Below are positions 16,828-24,982 of a DNA stretch of 64,000 bases, in pieces. The notes under the pieces were generated by a model. The model worked only from the letters and a program-made list of their open reading frames with translations. It was not told where the DNA came from and did no database searches. Each line of letters starts with the position of its first letter. The stretch's first letter is position 1. The position numbers and the translations under genes were made by a program. The stretch is from Thermohalobaculum sp964475765 (GTDB taxonomy: Bacteria; Pseudomonadota; Alphaproteobacteria; Rhodobacterales; Rhodobacteraceae), in assembly GCA_964475765.1 (NCBI GenBank), contig CAYYZH010000002.1, positions 10,975-74,974 on the forward strand. The letters run 5' to 3'.

Positions 16828-17934
16828 TCAGTGATAAACAGCGAGTGGCGCGCCAAGCGCGTCCTCATCGGGATGCACCCCGAGCCCGGGCTCTTCGGGC
16901 AGATGCAAATGGCCGCCGCGATTGCGCGGCCCCCGTCCTCCGGCAATATCGACAGTCAGCATATCCTGGCACGCCCAGACAGCGTGGCAGTTCGCGTCCG
17001 GAACCGTGGCCGCGAGATGCAGTGCTTCTGTGTCCGCCAGTACCGATCCGCCGGTCGCCATGACGAACATGTCGATCCCGTGCGCCAGCGCCACGTCGCG
17101 CATTCGCGCCGCCTTGGTCAGCCCTCCGACCCGGTTCAGCTTGATGCCGAAGATCTCGGCAATGCCGCCCTGCGCGATGCGGGCGGCGTCCTGTAGCGTG
17201 ACGAGGCTTTCGTCCACCGAGACAGGTGTCGCGTGCAGGGGCGCAATGGCGGCGATGTCGTCGAGGCTTTCGCAGGGCTGCTCGACCAGCACGGCCATGT
17301 CTTCGACCGCGCGCATGACGCGCAGCGCCTGTTGCCGGGTCCAGCCGCGGTTCACGTCATAGAGGATGATGTCGCCGGGCTGGCGCTGTGCCTCGACATC
17401 GCGGATCCGGGCGATGTCGCGGGTCACGTCTCCGCCGATCTTGACCGAATGGGCGATATAGCCCCGTGCACGATAGCGCGCGATCACCGCGCGGGTCTCC
17501 TCCACGGTCTTGGCGCCCACCGAGGAGGCGATCGGGCGCGGCGTGCGCGAGCCCCCGCCCATCAGATCGGCAATGGGCAGGCCCGCTGCCTGGCCCGCGA
17601 TGTCCCAACAGGCCATGTCGACAGGGCTCTTGGCATAGAGATGGCCGGGCAGGGCGAGGTCCATGGCGCGCTCGACATCCAGCACCCGGCGCGGGTCGAG
17701 GCCGATGAGAAACGGTGCCATGGTTTCGAGCCCTGCACGGATGCCCGGCCCGTGGGCAGGCACGTAAGTATGACCCCAGGGCGTGCCCTCGCCCCAGCCG
17801 GTGAGGCCCGCGTCCGTTTCCACCTTCACCAGAGTCGCGTCCAGGGTCTCGAATTTCAGCCGTCCGCCCGACAGCCAGTAGGGATGCTCAAGCGGCAGGT
17901 CGATCTGGTAGACCGAGATGTGGGTGATCTTCAT
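16828..17934 (-). CDS. Enolase-superfamily enzyme (mandelate racemase/muconate lactonizing type)
   Basis: 368 residues. An N-terminal capping domain (VKVETDAGLTGWGEGTPWG) precedes the TIM barrel. Likely catalytic and metal residues are K165 (HSVKIGGD), D193 (LYDVNRGW), E218 (LVEQPC), D241/E242 (SVDESL) and K265 (FGIKLNRVGG), so both acid/base lysines are present. The overall pattern is closest to cis-3-hydroxy-L-proline dehydratase or hydroxyproline-betaine epimerase-like members as I remember them; the substrate is not certain. No transporter or catabolic partner is visible nearby, so its presence among EPS genes is odd. A 40-nt gap separates it from the upstream GT2 on the same strand. Confidence 0.88.
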   Translation of the reverse strand: MKITHISVYQIDLPLEHPYWLSGGRLKFETLDATLVKVETDAGLTGWGEGTPWGHTYVPAHGPGIRAGLETMAPFLIGLDPRRVLDVERAMDLALPGHLYAKSPVDMACWDIAGQAAGLPIADLMGGGSRTPRPIASSVGAKTVEETRAVIARYRARGYIAHSVKIGGDVTRDIARIRDVEAQRQPGDIILYDVNRGWTRQQALRVMRAVEDMAVLVEQPCESLDDIAAIAPLHATPVSVDESLVTLQDAARIAQGGIAEIFGIKLNRVGGLTKAARMRDVALAHGIDMFVMATGGSVLADTEALHLAATVPDANCHAVWACQDMLTVDIAGGRGPRNRGGHLHLPEEPGLGVHPDEDALGAPLAVYH

Positions 17935-17974
17935 GGGTATGTTGCGCTGTTGGGAGGGGCCAGCTGCTGACGTG

Positions 17975-18835
17975 TCATCGCCCCCGGCTCCAGCCTGCCT
18001 CGCGCCCCCCGAACTTTACCATCAGCATCACCGAGACATAGACCACGTAGCTGAGCGGCGCGCCCGCGAACAACTTGGCATGATCGGCCAGCGTGACCGG
18101 CGGTTTGCCCTCGTTCTCGAAAAGCTGGGGGAACTTCTCGCGGATCTCGCGCCCGCCCGCATCCTGACGTCGGCGTACGCGCACCAGAGCTCCAAACCCC
18201 TCGACAGGTGGCCAGAAGTAAGCTGCCTCTGTGCCGCGGCGCTCCTCCGGGCTGAACTGCAGCCGCACATAGGTGTCATCGGCGATGATCGCGGGGAATT
18301 CGCCCCAGCGCGCGCGCCCCGCAGCGTTCACTGCGAAGAGGCCCGCACCTGTGACGCCCGAGGCGGTCATGTAAGGCACGCGCCGCCAGAGATGCATGAA
18401 GCGCCGGGTCACCCAGCTCCGGGCTTGCGTCACCACCATGCGGCCCGAGCCATAGGCAGGCTCCGGGCGCGACAGCAGCGGCACAAGCTGGGCAAGGAGC
18501 GGCGTCTCCATTTCGATATCGGCGTCGAGATAGACCCGGATGTCGTCCGCACCCATCTCGCCTGCAGCTTCGTCGCCCCGGTTGAAGGCATTGGGCTTGC
18601 CGCCCTCTTGGATATCGAGCACTTCGAGGTGCCAGCCCGCGGCTTCGGCGTCTGTACGCATCGCCTCGGCCTCGGCCACGGTGGTGTCCGTGCACCCGTT
18701 GGCCGCAACCACAGCCGTAAGCCCGCCTGTCAACTTGGCCTCGATCTCCTGAGCGAAGACCGAGGCAAGGCAGGCCCCGATATAACCGGCCTCGTTATGG
18801 GCGGGGATGATGACGACAAGCATATCACTTGCCAT
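17975..18835 (-). CDS. Glycosyltransferase family 2
   Basis: 286 residues. LVVIIPAHNEAGYIGACLAS starts the GT-A fold, VAANGCTDTT is the uridine-binding turn and VYLDADIEME carries the DAD metal site. WGEFPAIIADDTYVRLQFSPEERR holds the later ADD/QxxRR-like catalytic region. A hydrophobic C-terminal segment (APLSYVVYVSVMLMV) may anchor it. The ATG at 18835 overlaps the preceding gene by 11 nt; an internal ATG at 18823 is an alternative. It follows the PssD/PssE-like pair, forming a three-gene glycosyltransferase cluster. Confidence 0.88.
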   Translation of the reverse strand: MASDMLVVIIPAHNEAGYIGACLASVFAQEIEAKLTGGLTAVVAANGCTDTTVAEAEAMRTDAEAAGWHLEVLDIQEGGKPNAFNRGDEAAGEMGADDIRVYLDADIEMETPLLAQLVPLLSRPEPAYGSGRMVVTQARSWVTRRFMHLWRRVPYMTASGVTGAGLFAVNAAGRARWGEFPAIIADDTYVRLQFSPEERRGTEAAYFWPPVEGFGALVRVRRRQDAGGREIREKFPQLFENEGKPPVTLADHAKLFAGAPLSYVVYVSVMLMVKFGGREAGWSRGR

Positions 18836-19319
18836 CCAGAATGGTGGCGCGCACGGCGTCGATCAGGCTCTGCTCGGCATAAGGCCCCAGCGGCGGTACC
18901 TCGAGCCCGTTGGCCAGCATGTCGTCGAGGGCAGGCGCCAGTTCTTCCGGCTCCATGATGACGCGAATGCCGGGGCGGTCGCCGAACTTGGCCACCGTCT
19001 CGAGCTGGTGGTCATTGACATGTTCGCGCAGATCGTGGCGGCGCGGCATGATCAGGAGCGGTTTGCCTTGGGTCAGCGCATCGACAATGGTGCCGATGCC
19101 TGCATGGGCGACGATGACTTCCGCGTTCGAGATCCGGTCGCGGAACTCGGCAGGCGCCAGCCGCTCGGCCCAGCCGAAATGCTGCGGGCGGTAATGCTGC
19201 GGGCCGAGATCGTAGACCTGACCATAGACCTCGCACTCGGGATGTGCTGCCGCCCAGTCATCGAGCGCGCGCGCCATCCGGTCGAAGGGCAGGATTGTGC
19301 CGACGGTGAAGAAGATCAT
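18825..19319 (-). CDS. Glycosyltransferase family 28 C-terminal domain protein (PssE/Alg13-like catalytic subunit)
   Basis: 164 residues. The start MIFFTVGTILPFDRM at 19319 is preceded by AAAGGG with good spacing, so the longer upstream frame is rejected. NAEVIVAHAGIGTIVDAL and GKPLLIMPRRHDLREHVNDHQ are the UDP-sugar-binding HxGxGT and PR....EHxxxHQ motifs of the Alg13/MurG C-terminal fold. Such proteins lack the N-terminal half and work only with an Alg14-like membrane partner, here the upstream gene. In rhizobia the PssD/PssE pair is a glucuronosyltransferase; the same is possible here. Confidence 0.9.
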   Translation of the reverse strand: MIFFTVGTILPFDRMARALDDWAAAHPECEVYGQVYDLGPQHYRPQHFGWAERLAPAEFRDRISNAEVIVAHAGIGTIVDALTQGKPLLIMPRRHDLREHVNDHQLETVAKFGDRPGIRVIMEPEELAPALDDMLANGLEVPPLGPYAEQSLIDAVRATILDGK

Positions 19320-19337
19320 GGCGATATCCCTTTGGGG

Positions 19338-19417
19338 CCTCCCACCTCCCCACACCCCCACCCATCCCCCAATGGTACGCTCGGGGCGGATGGGTGGGGG
19401 TGTGGGGAGGTGGGAGG
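19338..19417. repeat. Perfect 30-bp inverted repeat (G-rich/C-rich hairpin)
   Basis: Left arm 19338-19367 and right arm 19388-19417 are exact reverse complements over 30 bp, with a 20-nt loop. The arms are pure C/T/A on one side and G/T/A on the other, containing runs of 3-5 G, so each strand also carries a potential G-quadruplex. It fills the 109-nt gap between the PssD-like and PssE-like genes, 11 nt after one stop and 18 nt before the other start. Confidence 0.9.
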
Positions 19418-19428
19418 TATGACGCCGG

Positions 19429-19947
19429 TCACAACACGCTCCCGTGGTAATGTGGGCCTTCGGGTTTCGCCAGATGCTCCCATTGCGTCAGCCAGAGATC
19501 GGCGTGCTTGCCGGCGAGCTGGCCCGAGAGCGACATGCCTTCGGTGTCCGCAATCGATTGGATCCAGATGGTGCGCGAGCCGAGCAACATTCGTCCGAGA
19601 CGCACGGCGAAAAACCCCGGCGAGGACCCGGTCGAGACGATCACATGCGGGCGCACCCGGATCAGGATCCAGATGATGCCGGCGAGCTGGCCGATCATCC
19701 GGACCTTTTGCCAGCGATTGGCCTCGAGAAACGAGAAGAAGCGCACGCGCCCGCCGCCCGGATCGGGTTCGGCCTCGACCTCGGCCCGGTAGCCGGGATG
19801 GGCGGTGGCATAGGCGACATCGCAGCCTGACCAGGCCGCGCGCAACCGGCGCAGTTCGACCCAGTGTCCGCCGCCGGACGAGATCGCCAGCACCCGCTTG
19901 TCGCGGGCGGTGGATGTAGAGCCTTGCGCTGCGGAATCGGTCGCCAT
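19429..19947 (-). CDS. PssD/Alg14-like glycosyltransferase membrane subunit
   Basis: 172 residues. VLAISSGGGHWVELRRL is the Alg14-type nucleotide-fold start, IIWILIRVRPHVIVSTGSSP is the conserved middle with STGSSPG, and SIADTEGMSLSGQLAGKHAD with LWLTQWEHL forms the end. This family recruits the soluble catalytic subunit (the downstream PssE-like protein) to the membrane. It is first in a minus-strand transcript with PssE and the GT2. The start ATG at 19947 gives a polar 17-residue lead; a later start is possible. Confidence 0.9.
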   Translation of the reverse strand: MATDSAAQGSTSTARDKRVLAISSGGGHWVELRRLRAAWSGCDVAYATAHPGYRAEVEAEPDPGGGRVRFFSFLEANRWQKVRMIGQLAGIIWILIRVRPHVIVSTGSSPGFFAVRLGRMLLGSRTIWIQSIADTEGMSLSGQLAGKHADLWLTQWEHLAKPEGPHYHGSVL

Positions 19948-20141
19948 GGTGCTGGGTATTCTCCGGTTAGGGCGTCCGGCGCAATCGGTCCAAGTGCCGC
20001 GTCAGCTGTCATATCCCCTTCGAGGGACCGGCCTCGTGTGAGGTCGGGTTTCAGGTCTTGTTAATCATGATCTCCTTATGTGGCGACAATCCGAACCACG
20101 ATGGAAATATCCGATGCGCGCCATCCCTCACCTTGCCTGTC

Positions 20142-20241
20142 NNNNNNNNNNNNNNNNNNNNNNNNNNNNNNNNNNNNNNNNNNNNNNNNNNNNNNNNNNN
20201 NNNNNNNNNNNNNNNNNNNNNNNNNNNNNNNNNNNNNNNNN
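20142..20241. other. Assembly gap of 100 N (true gap)
   Basis: Exactly 100 N, non-overlapping flanks. It hides the N-terminal signal region of the VPLPA-CTERM protein. An ATG at 20114 (MRAIPHLAC) just before the gap may be its start. Confidence 0.95.
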
Positions 20242-20812
20242 CGTACTGGTCCTGAGCCTTGTTCTGCCAGCGTCTGCGGCGGCGGCTTCTACCCTTGTGG
20301 TGTTCTCGGCCAGTGAGTTCGTGATCGATAGCATGCCCGCGGAAGGGCTGATCAGCGGCACGCTGGAGGCCGAGGATCTCAACGGCGACGGCACGATCAC
20401 GGCCGCCGAGGTGCAGGCGTTCTCGTTTGTCTCGGAATTTGCAGGTACCGTTCTGGATGGTGCCGGGGATCTCACCAGCCACACGGTTTTCGATCTTCCG
20501 GGCGTGACCGGCCCTTCGCTGGTGCTGGCGCCGGGGCTCGAGACCCGGGGGTTGGGGTTCATCGACACCGGCGGTTTTCCCGGCCTTGCCGGGGGGCTGG
20601 GCAGTTTCAGCCTGCTGACGCTGGCCAATGGGGTGCTGGGCTTTGCACAAGGGGAGCCTCTGGGCATCTCCGGGGCGTCCCTGATCTCGGCGGTCAGTAC
20701 CGATCTTGCTTTTGCGTCACAGACACCGCTGCCGGTGCCGTTGCCGGGGGCTGCCGGGTTATTGCTGATCGCAGTAGCAGGGCTGGCGATCTGGCGGCGC
20801 CAGCGGGTCTAG
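20242..20812 (+). CDS. VPLPA-CTERM sorted surface protein, 5' end in gap
   Basis: 189 residues visible. The visible start VLVLSLVLPASAAAA is the end of a signal peptide. An EF-hand-like loop DLNGDGTITAAEVQAF suggests calcium binding. The C-terminus LPVPLPGAAGLLLIAVAGLA followed by IWRRQRV is a textbook VPLPA-CTERM signal: a VPLPx motif, one hydrophobic helix and a short basic tail. Such proteins are sorted by exosortase D, whose gene lies 0.6 kb downstream on the same strand. It is likely an extracellular or EPS-associated structural protein; the function of the mature part is unknown. Confidence 0.85.
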
Positions 20813-20944
20813 AGCCGCAGCCCCTGCCACCGCGCGCTCCCGTGCGCGCCAGCGCAACACCCGAAACTCCAGGCCTATGCTCGCGGCCATCCGATTCGAG
20901 CGGGGCAGGGCCCCGCCTTGCCGCTTCACGGGAAGGGTTGCGCC

Positions 20945-21205
20945 ATGACAGACATTTTCGAAGATCACAGTATGGGTCTCGAGAGCCCGGGCTTTCAGGC
21001 GGCGGCAGTCGTGCCGTCGGACAGCACCGATCTCGGCACCGTCTCACGCGCGCTCTATATCGGCTTTGGCGGTGATCTCAGGCTGACCACGGCGGGCGGT
21101 ACCACGGTGGTGCTGCGCAATGTTGCCTCCGGCATGTTGCCGATCCGGGTGGCCCGCGTCCACGCGACCGAGACCACGGCTACGGACATTGTCGCGATCT
21201 GGTAG
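20945..21205 (+). CDS. Spike base protein of the RCAP_rcc01079 (GTA GhsA-like) family
   Basis: 86 residues with a GGAAGG ribosome-binding site before the ATG at 20945. The pattern LESPGFQAAAVVPSDSTDLG, SRALYIGFGGDLRLT, VVLRNVASGMLPIRVARVHA and TATDIVAIW matches, from memory, the small spike-base proteins of the Rhodobacter capsulatus gene transfer agent (rcc01079, ghsA) and related phages. In the GTA it carries head spikes that bind the cell's capsule. No other head or packaging gene is nearby, so it is an orphan next to the exosortase; fibre-like genes lie at 53-59 kb. Confidence 0.8.
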   Translation: MTDIFEDHSMGLESPGFQAAAVVPSDSTDLGTVSRALYIGFGGDLRLTTAGGTTVVLRNVASGMLPIRVARVHATETTATDIVAIW

Positions 21206-21406
21206 GGTGCGGAGCCGGGCGCTCACAATCTGAGTCAAATGCTGAGCATGTGCCGCCAGAGGCCCGGGCGCGGCAGGATCGAAGATCCTTCCTCCTGCGC
21301 TCTCACAGATGCGTGTTTGCCTCATACCGCACTGCACAGTAAAATGGCACCCATCAGCCTGGGTTCGGCAGGCTGCAGGTTGTGTGGAGTGGTGCCGGTG
21401 GATCGC

Positions 21407-23020
21407 ATGGACATACAGCGCCAGGACAGTCTGGCGGCCAGCGCGGTGATGTCGCCGGGCTTTCTGTGGTTGCTCCTTGCGATTGCGGCAGGGCTTGCGT
21501 TCTTTGCGCCGGGGCTCGCTTACCTCTGGCAGGAATGGCAGACGCCCGAATACAGCCACGGGCCGCTGATCCCGCTGATCTCCGGCTATCTCTTCCTGCG
21601 CCAGCTGAAAACGGTGCCGGCCCATACCGGGGTGGTCTCCGACCGTTGGCCCGGTGCCGTGCTGATGGGGGTGGGCCTCCTGATCGGGGCCGCCGGCATT
21701 CTCGGACGTATCGATCAGGTCATCGCCTATGGGCTGATCCTCTGGGTCGGTGGGCTGGTCCTGACCAGCTTCGGCTGGAAGCGTGGACGCGGGCTCTGGC
21801 CGCCGGTCGTGCATCTTGCGTTCATGCTGCCACTGCCGGGGCTGTTTTACTGGAAGGTTTCAATCGCGCTCCAGTTCATCTCGTCCGAGCTTGGTGTCGC
21901 GATCATCCGGCTGATGGATATCTCCGTCTTTCTCGACGGCAACATCATCGATCTTGGCGTCTGGAAACTGCACGTGGCCGAGGCCTGTTCGGGGCTGCGC
22001 TATCTCTTCCCGATCATGAGCTTCACCTACATCTTCGCCGTACTTTATCAGGGTCCGATCTGGATCCGGGCGGTGCTCTTGCTGGCAGCGATCCCGATCG
22101 CGGTGGTGATGAACTCGATCCGCATCGGCTTCATCGGCGTGATCGTCAACAGCTATGGCATCGAGCATGCCGAGGGCTTCATGCACTTCTTCGAGGGCTG
22201 GGTGGTGTTCCTGCTCTGCATCCTCGCGATGATCGGACTGGCCCGTGCGATGCAGCGGCTTTCAGGGGACCGGCGCTCCTTTGCCGAGGTCCTTGATCTC
22301 GATCTCTCCGGGCTTGGCGAGATGGCAGCCCGGGTGCGCGACATCCGCCCCTCGGGCGCGCTGGTTGGCATGAGCGTGGTGTTCGCCGTGGCGACCATCG
22401 TGATGCACAGCCCGCTCGTGCGCCCGAAACCGCCCGAGATCGAGCGCGAACCCTTTGCGCTGTTCCCGCGTGCCTTGGGGCCGGAGGGCGAATGGCGTGG
22501 GACGCTCAGGCCCGACCTTTCGCCGGCCATCGCCGAGATACTGAAGGCAGACGACTATTTCTCGGCGGGTTATGTGCGCCCGGGTGCTGCTGCCCCTGTC
22601 GATCTCTTCATCGCCTGGTATCGCGATCAAACCAAGGGCGGCATTCACTCGCCCGAGATCTGCATTCCTGGAAGTGGCTGGGAGATGTCGGCCATCACAC
22701 AGACCGAGATCATGGTCGAAACCGGCAGCCAAAGCATGATGATCCCGGTCAACCGGGCGATCATCCAGAAGGGACTTGAACGCCAGCTGGTCTATTTCTG
22801 GTTCGAGCTGAGCGGCAGGCGCCTGACTTCGGATTACGCGGCCAAGGCCTGGCTGGTCTGGGATGCGCTCAGACACGGGCGTACCGATGGTGCGCTGGTG
22901 CGCCTGATCACCCCAATGCCGGCTGGTGAGCCCGAAGTTGATGCTGATGCCCGTCTTTCCGAAATGATCGGGGTCGCCATGCCGCAGCTTGATCGCTTTA
23001 TTGAAATGTCGCGGGAGTAA
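21407..23020 (+). CDS. xrtD: Exosortase D (VPLPA-CTERM-specific) with C-terminal EpsI domain
   Basis: 537 residues from ATG 21407; a GTG at 21398 with GGAG eight bases upstream is an alternative. Eight or so membrane helices contain the exosortase triad C194 (VAEACSGLRYLF), R239 (NSIRIGFIG) and H260 (GFMHFFEGW). After about residue 320 comes an EpsI-like domain (ILKADDYFSAGYVRPG, IAWYRDQTKGGIHSPEICIP). The fusion with EpsI and the VPLPA-CTERM neighbour identify the D type. It cleaves and probably anchors VPLPA-tagged proteins to the envelope and is functionally linked to EPS export genes downstream. Confidence 0.93.
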   Translation: MDIQRQDSLAASAVMSPGFLWLLLAIAAGLAFFAPGLAYLWQEWQTPEYSHGPLIPLISGYLFLRQLKTVPAHTGVVSDRWPGAVLMGVGLLIGAAGILGRIDQVIAYGLILWVGGLVLTSFGWKRGRGLWPPVVHLAFMLPLPGLFYWKVSIALQFISSELGVAIIRLMDISVFLDGNIIDLGVWKLHVAEACSGLRYLFPIMSFTYIFAVLYQGPIWIRAVLLLAAIPIAVVMNSIRIGFIGVIVNSYGIEHAEGFMHFFEGWVVFLLCILAMIGLARAMQRLSGDRRSFAEVLDLDLSGLGEMAARVRDIRPSGALVGMSVVFAVATIVMHSPLVRPKPPEIEREPFALFPRALGPEGEWRGTLRPDLSPAIAEILKADDYFSAGYVRPGAAAPVDLFIAWYRDQTKGGIHSPEICIPGSGWEMSAITQTEIMVETGSQSMMIPVNRAIIQKGLERQLVYFWFELSGRRLTSDYAAKAWLVWDALRHGRTDGALVRLITPMPAGEPEVDADARLSEMIGVAMPQLDRFIEMSRE

Positions 23021-23209
23021 AGTCGGGGTCAGATCTCGCCATCGGCGATAGAAAAGGGAAATGCACAACCGCAAATATGCATCATTTGAACTGATTCATT
23101 CATGCCGCATCCCAATTCTGCCCAGAAGAGACTATAATAACGCAAATTCGAGTTAAATTGGGAAACGGGCGAAGAGGTTCCCAGTTTATCTGTGCTCTTC
23201 GCTCTCGGT

Positions 23210-23252
23210 CCCTATATAGGGCCCTCGTGTATAGGGTCCTTGTATAAGCGGA
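23210..23252 (+). promoter_or_regulatory. Repeated TATAGGG elements upstream of the Wzz-like gene
   Basis: A perfect 12-bp palindrome CCCTATATAGGG (23210-23221) is followed by spaced repeats TATAGGGCCC, TATAGGGTCC and TATAAGCGG at about 13-15 nt intervals, ending 29 nt before the ATG at 23281. It probably contains the promoter or an operator for the export-gene cluster. Confidence 0.4.
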
Positions 23253-23280
23253 TCTGCGTAGTTGGACACAGGAGCAGAGT

Positions 23281-24879
23281 ATGGAGCAGCTTCAGATCGT
23301 CTTTGAGTTCTGGCGCATGATGCGCCGGCGGATGACGCTTATCGCGACGATCAGTGTGCTCGGAATCGCGGCTACTCTGCTTTTTGCCCTCATCCTGCCG
23401 GCTAAGTACCGCGCCGAGGCGCGCATTCTGGTCGAGCGCCAGCAGATCCCCGATCAGCTTGCCCGCTCGACGGTGACCGTCGATGTCGGCACCCGTCTCC
23501 AGCAGATCCAGGCTCGCCTGATGGCGCATGACAACATGGTGCGCATGATCGACGAGATGGATCTTTACGACGACCGTCCGGATCTTGAACTCTACGAGAA
23601 GGTCGATCAGTTCCGCTGGGCAACCCGGTTCCAGACCACCAATGCACCGCAGCCCGGACGGAATGTGCGCAATGTCGACATCTCGGCCTTCAACATCACC
23701 GTCACCTATACGGATGCCAAGAAATCCGCGGACATCGCCAATGCCTTCGTGACCCAGGTGCTCGAGTTGAACCTCGGCGTGCGCAAGGAGCAGGCGACGG
23801 AGACGCTGGGTTTCTTCGTCGCCGAAGAGCGCCGGCTGGCCCGGTCGCTGGCCGAGGTCGAGACCCGCATCACCCAGTTCAAGCGCGAGAACGAGGACAC
23901 GCTGCCCGACAGTCTGGACTATCGCCGGGACGAGCTCTCGCGGCTGGCCGATCAGATCCTGGAGCTGGACCGGCGTATTCTTGAACTGGAAGACATGCGC
24001 TCGCAGCTCATTGCCGAGCTGTCGCAACTGGCCGAAGGCACGGGAGCGCCAACCGAGAGCCCCGGCGCGGTCGAATTGCGCCGGCTGCAGGCACTGCTGA
24101 TCCAGAAGAAGACCATCTTCTCCGACACGCATCGCGAGGTTGTTCAGCTCAACGGCCGGATCAAGGCGCTGGAGGAAGCGCTGGGTGTCGTACAGAACGA
24201 CGGGGCGCCTCAGAGCGAAGCCATGGCCATCCGCGAGAAGGGGCTGCGCGACCGGATCGCATTGATCGACACCCAGATCCTGACAATGCGCGACCAGATC
24301 GCCGCGGCTGAGCGCCAGCAGACCGATATCCTGGCAACGATCGAGGACACGCCCAAGGTCGAGATGCGTCTGAACGGGCTCGAACGCCGCCATACCGAGC
24401 TGCAGGAACAATATGCCAATGCCGTGCGCAAGCGTGCCGAGGCCGAGACCGGCGAGCGTCTCGAGCTGAACCAGCAGTCCGAACGCTTCGAGGTCATCGA
24501 GAATGCGCTTCTGCCAGAGGCGCCGGTCTCGCCGAACCGCAAGAAGATCATCCTGATGGGCAGTGTTGCCAGTCTTGGGCTGGCGCTGGGGCTTGCCTTC
24601 CTGCTTGATCTGATCCGGCCTGTGATCCGCTCGCCCGCGCAGATGCAGCGCGCGCTCGACCTGCGCCCGGTGGTGTCGATCCCGACAATCTCGACGCGGG
24701 CCGACCGCCAGCGCGCCCTGATGAAGTCGATCTTCTGGATCCTGTTCCTGGGTCTCGCGATTCCCGGAGCGCTCTATCTGTTTGACCAGCACATCATGCC
24801 GCTCGAGTTGCTGATCGAGAAGCTGATCGAGAGATCAGGCGCCAGCGATTTCCTGCGCATGCTTCAGCAGCGGTTCTGA
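23281..24879 (+). CDS. Wzz/GumC-type polysaccharide chain-length determinant (PEP-CTERM locus type)
   Basis: 532 residues, GGAG upstream of ATG 23281. A membrane helix lies at about residues 19-37 (LIATISVLGIAATLLFALIL), followed by the Wzz periplasmic head (PAKYRAEARILVERQQIP). A long coiled coil with Glu/Arg/Gln heptads spans about 175-400. A second helix is near 420-440 (IILMGSVASLGLALGLAFLL) and a third near 480-498 (WILFLGLAIPGALYLF). It controls EPS chain length in the inner membrane with the BY-kinase at 26017. It belongs to the subfamily found in exosortase/EPS loci and lacks an internal kinase domain. Confidence 0.92.
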   Translation: MEQLQIVFEFWRMMRRRMTLIATISVLGIAATLLFALILPAKYRAEARILVERQQIPDQLARSTVTVDVGTRLQQIQARLMAHDNMVRMIDEMDLYDDRPDLELYEKVDQFRWATRFQTTNAPQPGRNVRNVDISAFNITVTYTDAKKSADIANAFVTQVLELNLGVRKEQATETLGFFVAEERRLARSLAEVETRITQFKRENEDTLPDSLDYRRDELSRLADQILELDRRILELEDMRSQLIAELSQLAEGTGAPTESPGAVELRRLQALLIQKKTIFSDTHREVVQLNGRIKALEEALGVVQNDGAPQSEAMAIREKGLRDRIALIDTQILTMRDQIAAAERQQTDILATIEDTPKVEMRLNGLERRHTELQEQYANAVRKRAEAETGERLELNQQSERFEVIENALLPEAPVSPNRKKIILMGSVASLGLALGLAFLLDLIRPVIRSPAQMQRALDLRPVVSIPTISTRADRQRALMKSIFWILFLGLAIPGALYLFDQHIMPLELLIEKLIERSGASDFLRMLQQRF

Positions 24880-24982
24880 GGGCTGTCGGAAAACTTGTGA
24901 AACCGGACGGAGACCGGAAGACCGTCATCCGGGGGATATGACGGCAGAGTTCTGAAGGCGCTGAGGAGGGCGCTCGAGTGTA

